Assembly: GCF_900230215.1 (NCBI RefSeq)
Contig: NZ_LT907982.1
Coordinates: 1,240,001-1,304,000, forward strand
Reading direction: 5' to 3'
Source of the DNA: Jatrophihabitans sp. GAS493
GTDB taxonomy: Bacteria; Actinomycetota; Actinomycetes; Mycobacteriales; Jatrophihabitantaceae
Length of the DNA stretch: 64,000 nt
How positions within the stretch are numbered: the first letter of the stretch is position 1; each line of letters begins with the position of its first letter. The position numbers and the translations under genes were made by a program. Below, in pieces: positions 62,804 to 64,000 of the stretch. The notes under the pieces are model-generated. The model was not told the origin of the DNA, searched no databases, and saw nothing but the letters and a program-made list of their open reading frames with translations.

Positions 62804-63939
62804 GCATCCTGACCGGGGCCCGGGTGGTTACCCCGGGCGGCGTGATCGACGACGGGCGGATCGAGATCGTCGACGACCGCATCGTCTCGGTCGCGGCGGC
62901 GGAGAACTCCCCGGCGGCTGCAGATCACCTCCGCGATGAAATGGACCTCACCGGAAGCTGGCTGCTGCCGGGCTTCATCGACCTGCACATGCACGGTGGC
63001 GGGGGGTATGACGTCACCCGCTCGGCCTCGGACATGGCGGCGGCGGTGGCGTTCCACCGCGGTCACGGCACCACCCGCACGCTCGTCTCCTTGATGGCCC
63101 AGCAGATCGATGCCATGTGCGACCAACTCGCCTGGGTCAGTGACCTGGCCGCGGCGGGCGTCGTGGCCGGGGCCCACTTGGAGGGGCCTTTCCTCAGCGC
63201 CGCTCGCTGCGGAGCGCAGCGGCCGGAGAACCTGCTGGCGCCGGACCCGCTGGTGCTGCACAAACTTCTGGAGGCCGGTCAGGGAGTGGTGCGGACCGTC
63301 ACCATCGCCCCCGAGCTTCCGGGCGCCCTGGAGCTGATCCGGGACATGGTGGCCGCCGGGGTCGTGGCGGCCGTCGGACACACCGACGCCAGCTATGAGC
63401 AGACCGCCGCCGCCTTCGCCGCTGGGGCCAGTCTGGCCACGCATCTGTTCAATGCGATGGGTTCTTTCAACCAGCGCGCCCCGGGGCCGGCGATCGCCGC
63501 GCTCGACGCCGGCGTCTTCGTCGAGATGATCAACGACGGGGTACACGTCCATGAGTCTCTGACCCGTCTGGTCGAGCGGACCGCGCCGGATCGGCTGGCC
63601 TTCATCACCGATGCGATCAGCGCGACCGGGGTCGGCGACGGCGAGTATTCACTGGGCGATCAGGCGGTCCGGGTCCGCGACGGGCAGGCGCGGCTGAGTA
63701 ACGGCCACAGCCTGGCCGGCAGCACACACACCATGGACGAGGCGGTCCGGCGCGCGGTGCTGGAGGTGGGCATGTCGATCGAGGCGGCGTCGCTGGCGGC
63801 CTCCGGAACGCCGGCCCGGGTCCTCGGACTCGAGCAGACCTGTGGCGCCATAGCGCCTGGGCTGAACGCCGACCTGGTGCAACTGGACGATGACCTGCGG
63901 GTGCAGCGGGTGATGGTCGGAGGTCGCTGGATATCCTAA
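62800..63939 (+). CDS. nagA: N-acetylglucosamine-6-phosphate deacetylase
   Basis: 379 residues. Amidohydrolase metal site: FIDLHMHGGGGYDV, the Glu of AHLEGPFLSAAR, then VGHTDAS and ATHLFNAMG with the His ligands, and the catalytic Asp in FITDAISATG. It turns GlcNAc-6P into GlcN-6P, the ligand of DasR, and feeds the SIS deaminase. Last gene of the second unit. Confidence 0.94.
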   Translation: MSILTGARVVTPGGVIDDGRIEIVDDRIVSVAAAENSPAAADHLRDEMDLTGSWLLPGFIDLHMHGGGGYDVTRSASDMAAAVAFHRGHGTTRTLVSLMAQQIDAMCDQLAWVSDLAAAGVVAGAHLEGPFLSAARCGAQRPENLLAPDPLVLHKLLEAGQGVVRTVTIAPELPGALELIRDMVAAGVVAAVGHTDASYEQTAAAFAAGASLATHLFNAMGSFNQRAPGPAIAALDAGVFVEMINDGVHVHESLTRLVERTAPDRLAFITDAISATGVGDGEYSLGDQAVRVRDGQARLSNGHSLAGSTHTMDEAVRRAVLEVGMSIEAASLAASGTPARVLGLEQTCGAIAPGLNADLVQLDDDLRVQRVMVGGRWIS

Positions 63940-64000
63940 AATTCAGATTTTCAAAAGGCTTGATTCCATAAGTAACTCGTGAGTAACCTCCTGGCATGAG

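Overview
The window is one contig of high-GC (roughly two-thirds G+C), gene-dense DNA from an actinobacterium. Evidence for this is the frequent GTG/TTG starts, ATGA/GTGA stop-start overlaps, a RepSA/Xis/Int integrative element of the pSAM2 (AICE) type, a tRNA-adenosine-deaminase-associated protein next to tadA, a DUF222-HNH protein, an actinobacterial-type family-A polymerase/exonuclease and a DasR-like GntR regulator with dre-like sites. Genus cannot be fixed from sequence alone; a soil or plant-associated Frankiales/Jatrophihabitans-like lineage is a guess.

Layout. 1-13.2 kb is chromosomal backbone: the tail of an MFS exporter with its MarR regulator, a secreted lysine-rich HExxH protein, tRNA-Phe, a CbiX-like chelatase, an ABC-F ATPase, a KimA-type potassium permease with a C-terminal OB-fold and an adjacent KdpDE-like two-component system, tRNA-Asp and tRNA-Glu, an ReAV-type asparaginase, tyrA, and the tadA pair. 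13.25-25.6 kb is an integrative element in the 3' end of tRNA-Ser(CGA), bounded by 107-bp direct repeats (one mismatch). It keeps int, xis, rep and two transfer-region remnants, and has been invaded by an IS3-like element, an IS481-like element and Rhs C-terminal modules. No FtsK/TraB-type translocase is visible, so it looks decayed.

26-41.2 kb holds metabolic and envelope genes: a DsbA-like protein convergent with nhaA, a hotdog protein, a FUSC membrane protein with a TetR regulator, a patatin plus UPF0104-type membrane protein, an SDR, an enoyl-CoA hydratase, a DUF4442 protein, DUF222-HNH and a PolA-like enzyme. 41.2-47.5 kb has a long structured non-coding leader, an MFS protein, efeO-efeB (iron uptake without a visible EfeU), DtxR-like dyads and a secreted phosphoesterase closed by a strong terminator. 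47.5-54 kb has a family-39 glycosyltransferase, a PucR regulator beside pruA-proline dehydrogenase, and two small secreted proteins.

54.1-64 kb is an amino-sugar/peptidoglycan recycling locus. A DasR-like regulator diverges from nagZ, SIS isomerase/deaminase and murQ. A second unit encodes a sugar ABC importer (binding protein and two permeases), a ROK kinase and nagA. Both units carry dre-like operators at their promoters. Together they would import GlcNAc-type sugars, phosphorylate, deacetylate and deaminate them, release GlcNAc from glycosides and open MurNAc-6P, under control of the GlcN-6P-sensing regulator.
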